Shown here: positions 53,094 through 62,182 of the stretch, in pieces
How the letters are laid out: each line of letters begins with the position of its first letter
Numbering within the stretch: position 1 is the first letter of the stretch
The notes under the pieces: model-generated
What the model was told of the DNA's origin: nothing
Databases searched by the model: none
The model's input: the letters and a program-made list of their open reading frames with translations, nothing else
Assembly (NCBI GenBank): GCA_023266355.1
Contig: JAHFQM010000001.1
Span: 642,115 to 706,114 of the forward strand
Source: Aquabacterium sp.
GTDB lineage: Bacteria; Pseudomonadota; Gammaproteobacteria; Burkholderiales; Burkholderiaceae_C
Reading direction: 5' to 3'
DNA length: 64,000 bases
Position numbers and translations under genes: made by a program

Positions 53094-53813
53094 ATGACTT
53101 CGCCTGCCACTGTCTGGGTCCGTGACCGCCAAGCCGCTGCCAGCCCCTGGAACGGGGTCGAGCGCACCGGCACCCTGCCGATCGCAGCCCGCACCGAGCG
53201 CAGCGCGACGCTGTCGGCTTCGCGCGCTTCGGCCAGCGAGGCCCTGGTCTGCCACACGGTGGGCGGCAACCTGCGGCGCCTGCGCCAGCAGCACCGCTTG
53301 TCGCTGGAGCAGCTGTCGGCGCACAGCGGGGTGTCGCGCGCCATGCTCAGCCAGGTCGAGCAGGGCCGCAGCGTGCCCAGCATCAAGACCTTGTGGCAGG
53401 TGGCGCAAGCCTTGGGCGTGTCGGTGTCGTGGTTCCTGGAACCCACCCACGATGACGCCGTGCTGCTGCTGCAACCCTCGCCGGACAGCCCCGCGCAGTT
53501 GCCATCGGAAGGCGCCGAGTTGCGCCCCTTGCAACGGGCGCGCGATGGGCACCGCGAAGCTTTCTACGAACTGCGCCTGGCCCCGGGCGGTCGCCTGAGC
53601 CTGCCGGCCACGGTGGCCGCGCGCCGTGTCAACGTGGCGGTGTCCACCGGCGTGCTCGACGTCATCCTGCACGGGCAGCGCCACCTGGTGCGCCCGCGGG
53701 AGTCCTTGCAGTACGAGGCCACCGATGCGCTGGAGTGGCACAACAGCTGCCATGTCCAGGTGCAGGCCTTCGTGTTGATCCGCACCCCGGGTGCCCAAGA
53801 CAGCCAAGGATGA
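53094..53813 (+). CDS. XRE-family regulator with C-terminal cupin domain
   Basis: A 239-residue regulator. The HTH (about 57-112: LRRLRQQHRLSLEQLSAHSG, then VSRAMLSQVEQGRSVPS) is followed by a cupin sensor (AFYELRLAPGGRLSLPATVA, then GVLDVILHGQRHLVRPRES). Cupin-XRE proteins usually repress catabolic or transport genes until a small ligand binds. It lies 7 bp before the sigma-54 activator gene, so both probably form an operon controlling the adjacent transport genes. Confidence 0.87.
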   Translation: MTSPATVWVRDRQAAASPWNGVERTGTLPIAARTERSATLSASRASASEALVCHTVGGNLRRLRQQHRLSLEQLSAHSGVSRAMLSQVEQGRSVPSIKTLWQVAQALGVSVSWFLEPTHDDAVLLLQPSPDSPAQLPSEGAELRPLQRARDGHREAFYELRLAPGGRLSLPATVAARRVNVAVSTGVLDVILHGQRHLVRPRESLQYEATDALEWHNSCHVQVQAFVLIRTPGAQDSQG

Positions 53814-53820
53814 GCCCAGG

Positions 53821-55059
53821 ATGCCAGAACGTTTGCTGACCCTGCCCGAATCGTCGGCCTCGTCGCTGTCGATCCGCGCCAAGGCGCTGGTCTTCCATGA
53901 CCCGGCCTCGCTGCAGTTGCTGCGCGATGTCGAGCGCATCGCCCGCAGCGAAGCCACCGTGCTCGTCACCGGGGAAACCGGCACGGGCAAAGAGTTGATT
54001 GCGCGGCACATCCATGCCGTCAGTGGCCGCACCGGGCCTTTCGTCGCGGTGAACTGCGGTGCCTTCAGCGAGACGCTGATCGACGCCGAGCTGTTCGGGC
54101 ACGAGTCTGGCGCCTTCACCGGCGCTTCGCACGCCCGTGCGGGCTGGTTCGAGGCCGCCAACGGTGGCACCTTGTTCCTCGATGAAATCGGGGACTTGCC
54201 GCTGGGCCTGCAGGTCAAGCTGCTGCGTGTGCTGCAGGAGCGCCAGGTGGTGCGCCTGGGTTCGCGCCGCGGCATCCCGCTGGACGTGCGCCTGGTGGCC
54301 GCCACCAACATCGACCTGGCGCGGGCCGTCGAGGCCCAGCATTTCCGTGCCGACCTGTATTACCGCTTGAGCGTGGCCAGCGTGCGCTTGCCGCCGCTGC
54401 GCGAGCGCCCCGCCGACATCCTGCCGCTGGTGCGGCATTTCATCTCTGTCTACCGCAGCCGGCTCCATCTGGAGGATGTGAGCGTCAGCGAAGCGGCGCA
54501 GGAGGCGCTCACGCAGTACAGCTGGCCGGGCAACATCCGCGAGCTGGAAAACGTCATCCACTACGCCCTCATCGTCTGCCGCGACCAGACCATCGAGCCC
54601 CACGACATCCGCCTGCTGCCCCTGACCAACCGGCCCGCACAGGCCGCCGATGCCTCGGTGTTGCGTGTGGGAGGGCTGGGCTCTGGCGGGACGGCGGATG
54701 CGCACGATCGGCACGCGCCGAGCGCGTTCGTGCCGGCTGCCGGCGCAGCTGTGGGCGCAGGGGCATCCGTGGCATCGGCGGCCGGTGTCTTTGAGCCCTC
54801 TGCCGGTCTGGCCTTGCTGCAATCGGCCTGCCAGGCCCTGCTGGACGCCGGTTGGCCCGATCTGTTCGACACGGTCGAATCCACCCTGGTGCACACGGCC
54901 TTTGCCCACGCGGGCAGCAACCAGGTGCGCGCTGCGCGCTTGCTGGGCATCACCCGCAACATGATGCGCACCCAGCTCAAGCGCCACGGCTTGCTGCAGG
55001 GGGACGATTTGCAGGCTGAGACTGCAGAGGCCAACGCCTCGTCGGCATCGATCGCTTGA
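53821..55059 (+). CDS. Sigma-54-dependent activator without receiver domain (SfnR-like)
   Basis: A 412-residue enhancer-binding protein. The AAA+ domain (about 25-255) has Walker A GETGTGKE (from residue 51), the sigma-54-contacting GAFTGA loop (97-102), and GGTLFLDEIGDLPLGLQVKL. There is no N-terminal receiver or PAS, as in SfnR-type activators of organosulfur use. The C-terminal Fis-type HTH (QVRAARLLGITRNMMRTQLK) binds an upstream site. An Ala/Gly-rich linker lies before it. It should act at sigma-54 promoters; two are present 7 kb away at 61940 and 62183. Confidence 0.9.
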   Translation: MPERLLTLPESSASSLSIRAKALVFHDPASLQLLRDVERIARSEATVLVTGETGTGKELIARHIHAVSGRTGPFVAVNCGAFSETLIDAELFGHESGAFTGASHARAGWFEAANGGTLFLDEIGDLPLGLQVKLLRVLQERQVVRLGSRRGIPLDVRLVAATNIDLARAVEAQHFRADLYYRLSVASVRLPPLRERPADILPLVRHFISVYRSRLHLEDVSVSEAAQEALTQYSWPGNIRELENVIHYALIVCRDQTIEPHDIRLLPLTNRPAQAADASVLRVGGLGSGGTADAHDRHAPSAFVPAAGAAVGAGASVASAAGVFEPSAGLALLQSACQALLDAGWPDLFDTVESTLVHTAFAHAGSNQVRAARLLGITRNMMRTQLKRHGLLQGDDLQAETAEANASSASIA

Positions 55060-55098
55060 TCGATCGCTTGCCCCGCACGCCTCACCGTCGCACCAACG

Positions 55099-55132
55099 AA
55101 AGCGGCTTCACCTGGCAAGGCGAAGCCGCTTT
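55099..55132. terminator. Bidirectional terminator between convergent operons
   Basis: Perfect 11-bp stem AAAGCGGCTTC / GAAGCCGCTTT with a 12-nt loop, lying between the convergent stops at 55059 and 55165. Confidence 0.8.
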
Positions 55133-55164
55133 GGCTTGGGGTCACGCTGTGTGGTGATGTCCGC

Positions 55165-55980
55165 TCACCAGGCTGGCGCTGCTGTGGCCTTGCCGGATGA
55201 GGCCGATGCCGCCGCGCTGCCGGGCTGTGCCGCCTGAGCGCTGGCATCGGAGGTCGGTGCGGTGACCGACGTCGCCGACGTCGATGGGGCGCTCTGCAAC
55301 CCGTTCTGCCATTCGCCACTGGCGGCATAGCCAGCCAGCAAGCCCAAGGACAGCGCCACGGCGAATGCCCCGGCATGGGCCGGGCGTGGGCCCAGTTGGC
55401 TGCGCGGCACCTCTTGCCAGCCCGTCACCATCGCAGGCACCAGGCGCAGGCGCTTGACCACGGCGTAGAAGCCGATGGCGCCCACGTGCAGGGCGATCAA
55501 CGCGTACAGGCCATTGACCAGGCGATGGTGCCAACCCGTCAGGCTCTGGACGAGCTCCTCGTCCACTCGCGCCGACAGCGGGCCTGCGAAGGCGATGTCG
55601 TCGTTGCTGAACAGGCCGGTGCCCACTTGCGCGGCCAGCAGGCCCAGCAGCGCCACCACGGACAAGGCCCCCAGCGGGTTGTGTCCGATGCCTTGCCACT
55701 GACCTTGCAGGTAGGCCCACAGGGCACCAGGGCCGGGCAGGAACTGCGCGAAGCGCGCCGTCTCCGAACCCAGAACCCCCCAGGCCAGGCGGAAGGCGAT
55801 CAGGCCCACGATGGCGATGCCAGCGCGGCCGTGCCAGACCATCCATTCACCGCCCAGCAGGCCGGTGGCGATGGCCGCAGCCACGGCGGCCAGCAGCAAC
55901 CAGTGGAAGGCCCGCAGGGGGGCATCCCAGACGCGCACCCGGTGGGTGAGCGCGTCACCGGACAGGGCGCTGCTGCTCAT
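55165..55980 (-). CDS. Cytochrome b561-type membrane protein
   Basis: A 271-residue integral membrane protein with four or five spans. Candidate haem-ligand His residues are in LRAFHWLLLA, WMVWHGRAGIA, TGWHHRLVNGLYALIALHVG. It fits the cytochrome b561 family that moves electrons between quinol and periplasmic partners. The C-terminal 60 residues are Ser/Ala-rich and probably periplasmic. Translationally coupled to the rhodanese-like gene (ATGA overlap) and last in the operon. It could supply electrons to, or take them from, a periplasmic reaction of this system. Confidence 0.88.
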   Translation of the reverse strand: MSSSALSGDALTHRVRVWDAPLRAFHWLLLAAVAAAIATGLLGGEWMVWHGRAGIAIVGLIAFRLAWGVLGSETARFAQFLPGPGALWAYLQGQWQGIGHNPLGALSVVALLGLLAAQVGTGLFSNDDIAFAGPLSARVDEELVQSLTGWHHRLVNGLYALIALHVGAIGFYAVVKRLRLVPAMVTGWQEVPRSQLGPRPAHAGAFAVALSLGLLAGYAASGEWQNGLQSAPSTSATSVTAPTSDASAQAAQPGSAAASASSGKATAAPAW

Positions 55981-56519
55981 CGCGAGGCGGCGGGGCCGGC
56001 AGCGGGAACCGTGGCCGCCGGGGTGGCCGCCGGCGTGGTTGCCGAAGTGGCCGGTGCAGGCGGCGGCGTGATCTTGGCGATGCTGCCCCCGGCTTCGGCG
56101 TAGTCCAGCGAACCGACGGCGCCGGCCACCTTGTAGCCCTTGCTGCTCAGCAGGTCACCGGCAGCGCCGGCGCGGTGGGCGCGGTTGGAGACGGTCAGGA
56201 TCACGCGGTCCTTGGGGATGTACTCCAGCGCCTCGGGCAGGTCCTTGATCTGCACGCTGAGGTAGACGGGGAAGCTGCCGTTCTTGCCGAGCTCGTCCGG
56301 GCGGCGCACGTCGATGATCAGCAGCTTCTTGGGGTTGCCCAGCAGCTTGTCCACGTCGTTGCGGCTGAGTTGCTGGGTCTTGTAGGTCCAGGGCGGTGCC
56401 ACATAGGCGCTGGCAGAGGCCGCTGTGGCGGGGGCAGCAGGCGCGTTCTGCGCCATGGCGGGCAGGCTCAGCACGGCGGTGGACAGCAGGGCGATGGCGG
56501 TGTGTTGGAAACGGTGCAT
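55977..56519 (-). CDS. Exported rhodanese-like protein with the catalytic Cys replaced by Ser
   Basis: A 180-residue protein with signal peptide 1-23 (ALLSTAVLSLPAMAQ). The rhodanese fold is visible (LLIIDVRRPDELGKNGSFPV, then YIPKDRVILTVSNRAHRAGA). In the active-site loop Ser111 stands where the sulfur-carrying Cys belongs (CRxGxRS family; here SNRAHRA). Thus sulfur transfer by the usual persulfide is unlikely; a binding or regulatory role in the periplasm is possible. The C-terminus is Ala/Pro-rich. Coupled to the b561 gene and 79 bp from the ATPase. Confidence 0.82.
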   Translation of the reverse strand: MHRFQHTAIALLSTAVLSLPAMAQNAPAAPATAASASAYVAPPWTYKTQQLSRNDVDKLLGNPKKLLIIDVRRPDELGKNGSFPVYLSVQIKDLPEALEYIPKDRVILTVSNRAHRAGAAGDLLSSKGYKVAGAVGSLDYAEAGGSIAKITPPPAPATSATTPAATPAATVPAAGPAASR

Positions 56520-56598
56520 GGTGTCGGGGAAGAAAAGTAAAGCGAAGTGATGACAGCGAAAGAGATGACAGCGTCAGGGCATGGAATGGACAGCGGGC

Positions 56599-57411
56599 TC
56601 AAGCGGCCAGCGGGTCGCTGGAGCGCTCCAGCCGTTCCGCCACCGTGGCGTGGTTGATTTCGTGGTTGAACTCGCTGAGCACGTCGTCCTTGATGGCGAC
56701 GAACTCGGCGCTGGCGCGGTCGCGCGGGCGGGCCAGCGACACATCGACGATGCGCTTGATGCGGCCAGGGCGGGGCTCCATCACCACGATGCGGTCGCCC
56801 AGGTAAACGGCTTCTTCCACGTCGTGAGTCACCAGGATGGCGGTGATGCCCTCGGCCTGCCAGATGCGCTGCAGTTCCTGCTGCAGGCGGGTGCGGGTCA
56901 AGGCGTCGAGGGCGCCGAAGGGCTCGTCGAGCAGCAGCACCTCGGGTCGGTTGACCAGGGCGCGTGCGATGGCGACGCGTTGCGACATGCCGCCCGAGAG
57001 CTGGTAAGGGTAGGCCGTCTCGAAGCCCTTGAGGCCCACGAGCGCGATGTGCTCCTTGACGCTGCGGTCCTTCTCGGACTGCGTGCCAGGCGCGTTCAGC
57101 AGGCCGAGCGCGACGTTCTGCTCGACGTTCAGCCAGGGGAAGAGGCGGTGCTCCTGGAAGACGATGCCGCGCTCCAGGCTGGTGCCCTGGATGGGCTTGC
57201 CGTCGAGCAGCAGCTTGCCGCTGTAGCCCGACTCCAGACCGATCAGCAAGCGCAGCAAGGTGGACTTGCCGCAGCCGCTGGAGCCGACGATGCTGATGAA
57301 CTCGCCCGGCCGGATCGAGAGGTTGATGTCTTGCAGCACCTTCAAGGGCTCGCCCTTGACCTCGTACTGCTTGTGGAGTTGTTGGATGTCGATGGTGCCT
57401 GCGTGAGACAT
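56599..57411 (-). CDS. ABC transporter ATPase, nitrate/sulfonate/taurine type
   Basis: A 270-residue ATPase. Walker [10 protein letters not shown], signature [15 protein letters not shown], Walker [17 protein letters not shown] and the switch His in [10 protein letters not shown] are all intact. It matches SsuB/TauB-type ATPases. It is the only ATPase of the cluster and must energise both permeases. 46 bp separate it from the permease upstream. Confidence 0.92.
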   Translation of the reverse strand: MSHAGTIDIQQLHKQYEVKGEPLKVLQDINLSIRPGEFISIVGSSGCGKSTLLRLLIGLESGYSGKLLLDGKPIQGTSLERGIVFQEHRLFPWLNVEQNVALGLLNAPGTQSEKDRSVKEHIALVGLKGFETAYPYQLSGGMSQRVAIARALVNRPEVLLLDEPFGALDALTRTRLQQELQRIWQAEGITAILVTHDVEEAVYLGDRIVVMEPRPGRIKRIVDVSLARPRDRASAEFVAIKDDVLSEFNHEINHATVAERLERSSDPLAA

Positions 57412-57457
57412 GGGCGGCTCCTGGTGAAAAACGGTGCGTGACAGAAAAGAGGGCGGC

Positions 57458-58255
57458 TCAGCGGCGTTGCGGTGCGCGCCAGTGCAGCAAGCGGGCTTCG
57501 GCCAGGGTGGCCAGGCGGTTGAACACCACGCCGACGGTGCCGATGGCCAGCAGTCCGAAGAGGATCAGCTCGACGTTGAAGGCATTGCGGCCCTTGAAGA
57601 CGATGTTGCCGATGCCATGGCCGTCGTTGACCAACAGGAACTCCGCGCCGATGGTGGCCAGCCAGGCGTAGATCAGGCCCAGGCGCAGCCCGCCCAGGAT
57701 CTGCGGCGCGGCGGCCGGCCAGACCAGACGGCGCAGCGTTTGCCACGGCGTGAAGCGATAGACCCGCGCCACCTCGGCGTGTGCCTGCGTCACGCCCTTG
57801 ACGCCTTCGAGCGTGCCCAGGACGACCGGGTAAAACGCCGAGAACGCGATGAAGATGACCTTGGCCGGGTCGCCCGTGCCCAGGATGGCCGACAGCAGCG
57901 GCAACCAGGCGAACAGCGAGATCTGGCGCAGGGTGTGGAAGGTCGGGCCGATGAGCTTGTCGGCCAGCCTGGACACGCCGATGAGCGTGCCCACGGCCAC
58001 GCCGGCCAGCGCGCCGATGGCGAAGCCCGACAGGTCGCGCCACAGGCTCTGCGCCACGCCTTCGTAGAACGACGACTGCTGCAGTTCCTGGATCGCGGTG
58101 GTCACGACGCCTTGCGGCGGCACGATCAGGCGGGTGTTGACCCAGTGCAGCTGGGTGGCGATGAACCACAGGGCGATGAAGGCGGTGGGCAAAACCCATC
58201 CTCGCAAAGGGCGCCAGTCGAACCGGGGTGTGGGGGTGGTGCTTGTGTTGGGCAT
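57458..58255 (-). CDS. ABC transporter permease (SsuC/TauC type)
   Basis: A 265-residue membrane protein starting at ATG 58255. It has about six spans and the EAA-like loop VARVYRFTPWQTLRRLVWPA that contacts the ATPase. It pairs with the second permease just upstream (23 bp); the two share the same fold but only moderate sequence similarity, so a heterodimer is likely. Uncertain: substrate. Confidence 0.9.
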   Translation of the reverse strand: MPNTSTTPTPRFDWRPLRGWVLPTAFIALWFIATQLHWVNTRLIVPPQGVVTTAIQELQQSSFYEGVAQSLWRDLSGFAIGALAGVAVGTLIGVSRLADKLIGPTFHTLRQISLFAWLPLLSAILGTGDPAKVIFIAFSAFYPVVLGTLEGVKGVTQAHAEVARVYRFTPWQTLRRLVWPAAAPQILGGLRLGLIYAWLATIGAEFLLVNDGHGIGNIVFKGRNAFNVELILFGLLAIGTVGVVFNRLATLAEARLLHWRAPQRR

Positions 58256-58278
58256 GGTCTGTGCGGTCGTGAGGGCGA

Positions 58279-59193
58279 TCAGAAAGCGTTGCGGCGCCAG
58301 CCTTGCAGGCGGGACTCGATCAGGCGCAAGGCCAGCTCGATCACGATGCCCAGCACCCCGATGGCCAGCATCGAGACGATGACCATGTCGATCTGGCTGA
58401 GCGAGCGGCTGTAGGACATGAAGAAGCCCAAACCCTCGCTGGAGGACAGCAGCTCCACGAAGATGGTGGTCAGCCAGGCCTGCATCACGCCCTGGCGCAG
58501 GCCGGTGAACAGCGCGGGCGTGGTGGCCGGCAGCACGATGCGGGTCAGGGTCTGCCAGGCACCGAACTGGTACACGCGGCCCACCTCCAGCAGCGCGCCA
58601 GGGATGTTGGCGATGCCGTTGAGCGTGCTCAGCGCCACGGGCACCACCACGGCGATCGAAATCGCCGACAGCTTCAGCCCCTCTTCGATGCCCACGAAGA
58701 TGATCAGCAGCGGGATCCAGCCCAGCACGGGCAATTGGGCCAGGGCGTTGAAGCTCGGGAAGACGTAAGCCTTCACGCGCTCCGACAGGCCCATGGCGAA
58801 GCCCAGCAGCAGGCCGAAGCCGCCGCCGATCAGCAGGCTCAGGGCGGCACGCCGGGCGCTGTGCCCCACGTGTCCTTGCAGCTCGCCGCTGTCCCACACG
58901 ATGCCCAAGGATTCCCACACGAAGGCCGGCGAGGGCAGGATCTGCTCTGCGATCCAGTGGCGGTCGGCGGCCGTCCACCACAAACCGTAGAGCAGTGCCG
59001 GCAGGATCAGGCCCAAGGCCACGTTCCCGAGGAAGGTCGCCAGCCAGGCCGCACCGTGGACGGTGCGTTGCCGCCAGACCCCGGCCGAAGCCGGCGTGGC
59101 CTGGGGTTGAGGGAAGCTCCGCTGGAGGGGCAGCGCAGACGCGGCTGCGGGCTCCGGCGGAAAGATCGCGATGTCGTCGCTGGACACGGCCAT
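58279..59193 (-). CDS. ABC transporter permease (SsuC/TauC type), second copy
   Basis: A 304-residue permease with an N-terminal cytoplasmic extension of about 50 residues. The loop VGRVYQFGAWQTLTRIVLPA contacts the ATPase. Six or so spans. It precedes the other permease and follows the binding protein (38 bp). Two permeases with one ATPase suggest a heteromeric channel. Confidence 0.9.
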   Translation of the reverse strand: MAVSSDDIAIFPPEPAAASALPLQRSFPQPQATPASAGVWRQRTVHGAAWLATFLGNVALGLILPALLYGLWWTAADRHWIAEQILPSPAFVWESLGIVWDSGELQGHVGHSARRAALSLLIGGGFGLLLGFAMGLSERVKAYVFPSFNALAQLPVLGWIPLLIIFVGIEEGLKLSAISIAVVVPVALSTLNGIANIPGALLEVGRVYQFGAWQTLTRIVLPATTPALFTGLRQGVMQAWLTTIFVELLSSSEGLGFFMSYSRSLSQIDMVIVSMLAIGVLGIVIELALRLIESRLQGWRRNAF

Positions 59194-59231
59194 GGTGGGA
59201 ATCTCCTGGGAACGCGGGGGTCAGGCTGGGA

Positions 59232-60329
59232 TCAGGTGCGGGTGTACTTGCCGGTGGCGTCCTGGGTGGGCCAGAACGTTTCCAGCTTTTGCTCGCGCAG
59301 GGCGTTGTTGAGGTACTTGGGCTCGATCCAGCCTTCCAGGCTCACCTCGCGGCGAGACAGGCGGTAGCCCTTGATCTCGTCGATGGAGCGCTGGATGGAC
59401 GCGGTGTAGTACTCATCGAGCAGCGGGTTGTGGCGCGTGCGCAGGTCTTTGGTGCGGTCCCATACGCGCTTGTTGTCGATGTAGGTGTTCACGCCCGAAC
59501 GCGTCCAGTACTGGTACTGGGTCTCGCGGTTGGCTTCCAGCGTGCTCCAGTGGGCCGTCTTGACCACGCGGTTGACGATGCGCTGCACCAGCTCGGGGTA
59601 CTTCTGCTCGAAGGTCTCGCCCACCCACAGCGTGCCAGGGCGGTTGATGATGGGGTCGTCATAGATCTCGGCCAGGCGCTTGGCCACGCCGCGGGCTTCC
59701 AGGCCGAAGGGCGTTTCGATGGCGCCGTGCACGTCGCCCGTGGAGAGCGCGGCCACGCGGTCGTCGCGGATCTGGCTGATGATGCGGAACTGCTTCTCGG
59801 GTTCTTTGAAACCGTTCTTTTCGAGGAAGCGGTACAGCGTCAGCTGGCCCGCGGTGCCCTTCTGCACCGAGAGTGTCTTGCCTTGCAGGTCGGCGAGGCT
59901 CTTGGCGCTGGAGGCTGCCGGGGTGATGAAGTAGACGTCACCGCCGCGGCCAGACGACAGCAGGATCTTGTGCTTGAGGCCGGTCGAGCGGCCCACGATC
60001 AGCGGCAGGTCGCCGTGGCCGAAGCAGAAATCGAGCAGGCCGTTGGCATAGGCCTCGTTCAAGGCCGGGCCGGCGCCCACGTAGTACTTCCATTCGATCT
60101 TGATGCCGTCGGCGGCGAACTCTTGTTCGAGGTCGCCACGGAACACGACGTTGGAGGTGAAGCCGGACGTGGGCAGGGGACGACCACCGGTGCCCGCGCC
60201 GGGGAAGCCGATGCGGATGGTGGTGGGTTTGCCATTGGCTTGTGCCCGGGCGGTGCCGGTGGACAGGCCGATCAGGGCCGGAGCAGCCAGGCCAGAGGCC
60301 AGGAGGGTGCTGAAGGAACGACGTTGCAT
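59232..60329 (-). CDS. ABC transporter substrate-binding protein (SsuA-like)
   Basis: A 365-residue periplasmic protein starting at ATG 60329. The signal peptide (LASGLAAPALIGLSTGTARA) begins MQRRSF, so Tat export is possible. The body (IRIGFPGAGTGGRPLPTSGF, later LLDFCFGHGDLPLIVGRSTG) fits the nitrate/sulfonate/taurine binding-protein fold. The exact ligand is not predictable. It is 28 bp from the porin gene, so co-transcribed. An in-frame extension to 60440 lies inside the porin gene and is rejected. Confidence 0.88.
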   Translation of the reverse strand: MQRRSFSTLLASGLAAPALIGLSTGTARAQANGKPTTIRIGFPGAGTGGRPLPTSGFTSNVVFRGDLEQEFAADGIKIEWKYYVGAGPALNEAYANGLLDFCFGHGDLPLIVGRSTGLKHKILLSSGRGGDVYFITPAASSAKSLADLQGKTLSVQKGTAGQLTLYRFLEKNGFKEPEKQFRIISQIRDDRVAALSTGDVHGAIETPFGLEARGVAKRLAEIYDDPIINRPGTLWVGETFEQKYPELVQRIVNRVVKTAHWSTLEANRETQYQYWTRSGVNTYIDNKRVWDRTKDLRTRHNPLLDEYYTASIQRSIDEIKGYRLSRREVSLEGWIEPKYLNNALREQKLETFWPTQDATGKYTRT

Positions 60330-60357
60330 GTAGAGGGTCTCCAGTGAGGTGAATGGG

Positions 60358-61887
60358 TCAGAAGGCGGCAACGAACTGGGCCTGCAGGCCGTTGGTGCGT
60401 TTGGCAACGGTCGTGGTGTTCGGCAAGAGGGCGTCCACACCGTTCTGGTTGCGGTCCTTGAAGTAGTTGATCTGGAAGCGCGTGGTCTCGGCGAAGAAGA
60501 CGTTCAGGCCCAGCGTGGTGCGGAACTGGCGGTCTTTGCGGGACTTGTCGGCGCGGTTCGGGTCGAAGGTGTCGGCGCGCAGGAAGGCCTGGAAGGACGT
60601 GGGCCAGAAGTCGTCGAACTTGCCCTGGTTGCGCGAGCTGGCCAGGAACTGTTCGCCGAACGTGTAGCCCAGGTTGATGTACTGGCCCACGCCACGGCGG
60701 AAGTCGTCGGGGTTGACCAGGCGCGTGGCGGCCGACGATGCGATTTCGGTCTTGCCGTAGGCCCATTCGTAGGCGATCGAGAAGGGCAGATGGGTCCAGT
60801 TGATGTCAAAGCCCTTGATGCTTTGCTCTCCGCGGTGGCCCAACAGCGATGTGGACGAGGCGGTGGTGGCAATCGTCGGGAAGCGTTTGTAGAGCGACAC
60901 ACCGAACTGCAGTTGGCGGAACCAGCTGGTGTAGTCCACCGGCAAGGTGTAGGCCACGCGTCCGATCCAGTCGCGCATGGAGTTGTTGTCGTTCTTGTTC
61001 GGTCCGTTGCCGTTGAAGAAGCCCACGGCGTACGACAGCAGCGGCGCGCGGTAGTTGTTGGTGAAGTCAACGTAGGGGTCGAAGTCGCCTTGTGCCAGCA
61101 AACCGATCTGGCGGGTGCCCAGGTCCAGGCCTGAGACGAACAGGGCGCTGTTGATCACGGCACGGACTTCGGGGTCCAGTGCCGGCGCATCCAGACCGAA
61201 GGGCACGGGCTGCTGACCCAGGGTCACGGTGCCCAGGCGGTCTTCCAGGTTGCCGGTGGCGGGTTCGTAGCTGTAGCGGATCCACGCATCGGTCACGTTG
61301 ACCTGCGAATTGCCGTTGTTGCCCGAGGCATTGGCCGCCGACAGGGCCAGTCGGTAGGTCAGGTTCCTGCCTTCGGCGTAGTCGCGGTACAGGTTGCCCG
61401 AGAAGTTCAGCGCGATCGACGGGGATCGGAAGCCGTTCTTGCGTGTCTCGCCCGGGGCTGCGGCCGTGGCGGTGGTGGTTTGGCTGTCACCCGCCTGGAA
61501 GGCCGGTGTGCGCTTGTCATAGCCCAAGGTGATGCTGCCGCCGATGCGGGTGTTGCGGGCCACGCTGGGGATGTTGCGCTCCTGCAGGCGCGACTGGTCG
61601 TACTTGTAGTTCTCCAGGTCGGTGCGCAAGCCCTGGATGTCGGCCTTGGAGGCGGGCGTGCGCGCATCGACGCTTTCCGGCGCTTCGTCATCGGCGGGCG
61701 CGGCCGGTGCGCTCTGTGCTGCGGGCGCTTGCTTCACCAGGCCACGCAACTCGTCGATCTGCCGGCGAAGTTCTTCCACCGTGCTCTTGAGGGCCTGCAC
61801 TTCGTTGTTGGACTGGGCCTGGGCGGTGACGCTGCTCAGCGCGATCAGCGCCGCGATGGCCACCTGTGTTTTTTTCTGAAAGGGCAC
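60358..61887 (-). CDS. OprP/OprO-like outer-membrane porin
   Basis: A 509-residue porin with signal peptide 1-24 (IAALIALSSVTAQA). A coiled-coil segment (about 27-50: EVQALKSTVEELRRQIDELR) precedes a 16-strand-type barrel ending in Phe (FVAAF), the outer-membrane assembly mark. The phosphate-selective OprP/O family carries anions, which fits an anionic substrate for the ABC system. First gene of the leftward operon, 53 bp below a sigma-54 promoter. Confidence 0.87.
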   Translation of the reverse strand: MPFQKKTQVAIAALIALSSVTAQAQSNNEVQALKSTVEELRRQIDELRGLVKQAPAAQSAPAAPADDEAPESVDARTPASKADIQGLRTDLENYKYDQSRLQERNIPSVARNTRIGGSITLGYDKRTPAFQAGDSQTTTATAAAPGETRKNGFRSPSIALNFSGNLYRDYAEGRNLTYRLALSAANASGNNGNSQVNVTDAWIRYSYEPATGNLEDRLGTVTLGQQPVPFGLDAPALDPEVRAVINSALFVSGLDLGTRQIGLLAQGDFDPYVDFTNNYRAPLLSYAVGFFNGNGPNKNDNNSMRDWIGRVAYTLPVDYTSWFRQLQFGVSLYKRFPTIATTASSTSLLGHRGEQSIKGFDINWTHLPFSIAYEWAYGKTEIASSAATRLVNPDDFRRGVGQYINLGYTFGEQFLASSRNQGKFDDFWPTSFQAFLRADTFDPNRADKSRKDRQFRTTLGLNVFFAETTRFQINYFKDRNQNGVDALLPNTTTVAKRTNGLQAQFVAAF

Positions 61888-61939
61888 CTTGATAACTCCT
61901 GTGTCGAAGGCTGTCTTGGATTTTGAGAATCCATTCCAT

Positions 61940-61955
61940 TGCAGGGTTTGTGCCA
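61940..61955 (-). promoter_or_regulatory. Sigma-54 (-24/-12) promoter of the porin operon
   Basis: On the minus strand TGGCAC-AAACC-CTGCA reads close to the consensus TGGCAC-N5-TTGCW, with GG and GC exactly ten bases apart. It ends 53 bp before the porin ATG. Confidence 0.8.
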
Positions 61956-62034
61956 GCCAATTTGCAGGGTGATTTTGGGGTTTTGTGGCCCTTGTGTTGA
62001 TTTATGCAAAGCGTGGTGCTGATTTTTCAGCATG

Positions 62035-62112
62035 TCATGTGTTGAGGATTCAACTTTCTCCGGCATGAAGCGTCTTTTTGGGCTTCCATGAGGGGATCTC
62101 ATGTGCACATGA
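62035..62112. promoter_or_regulatory. Candidate activator-binding sites
   Basis: TCATGTGCACATGA (62099-62112) is a perfect 14-bp palindrome. TCATGTG recurs at 62035, followed by the inverted repeat GTTGA-GGAT-TCAAC (62041-62054). The palindrome lies about 70 bp upstream of the rightward promoter and about 145 bp from the leftward one, right for an enhancer-binding protein. Confidence 0.5.
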
Positions 62113-62182
62113 TTTTCACAAATAAGCTTTTGAATCAATGACTTGCGATGAGTGTCGTGCTGTGTGAAATTTCTGCCTGAAT

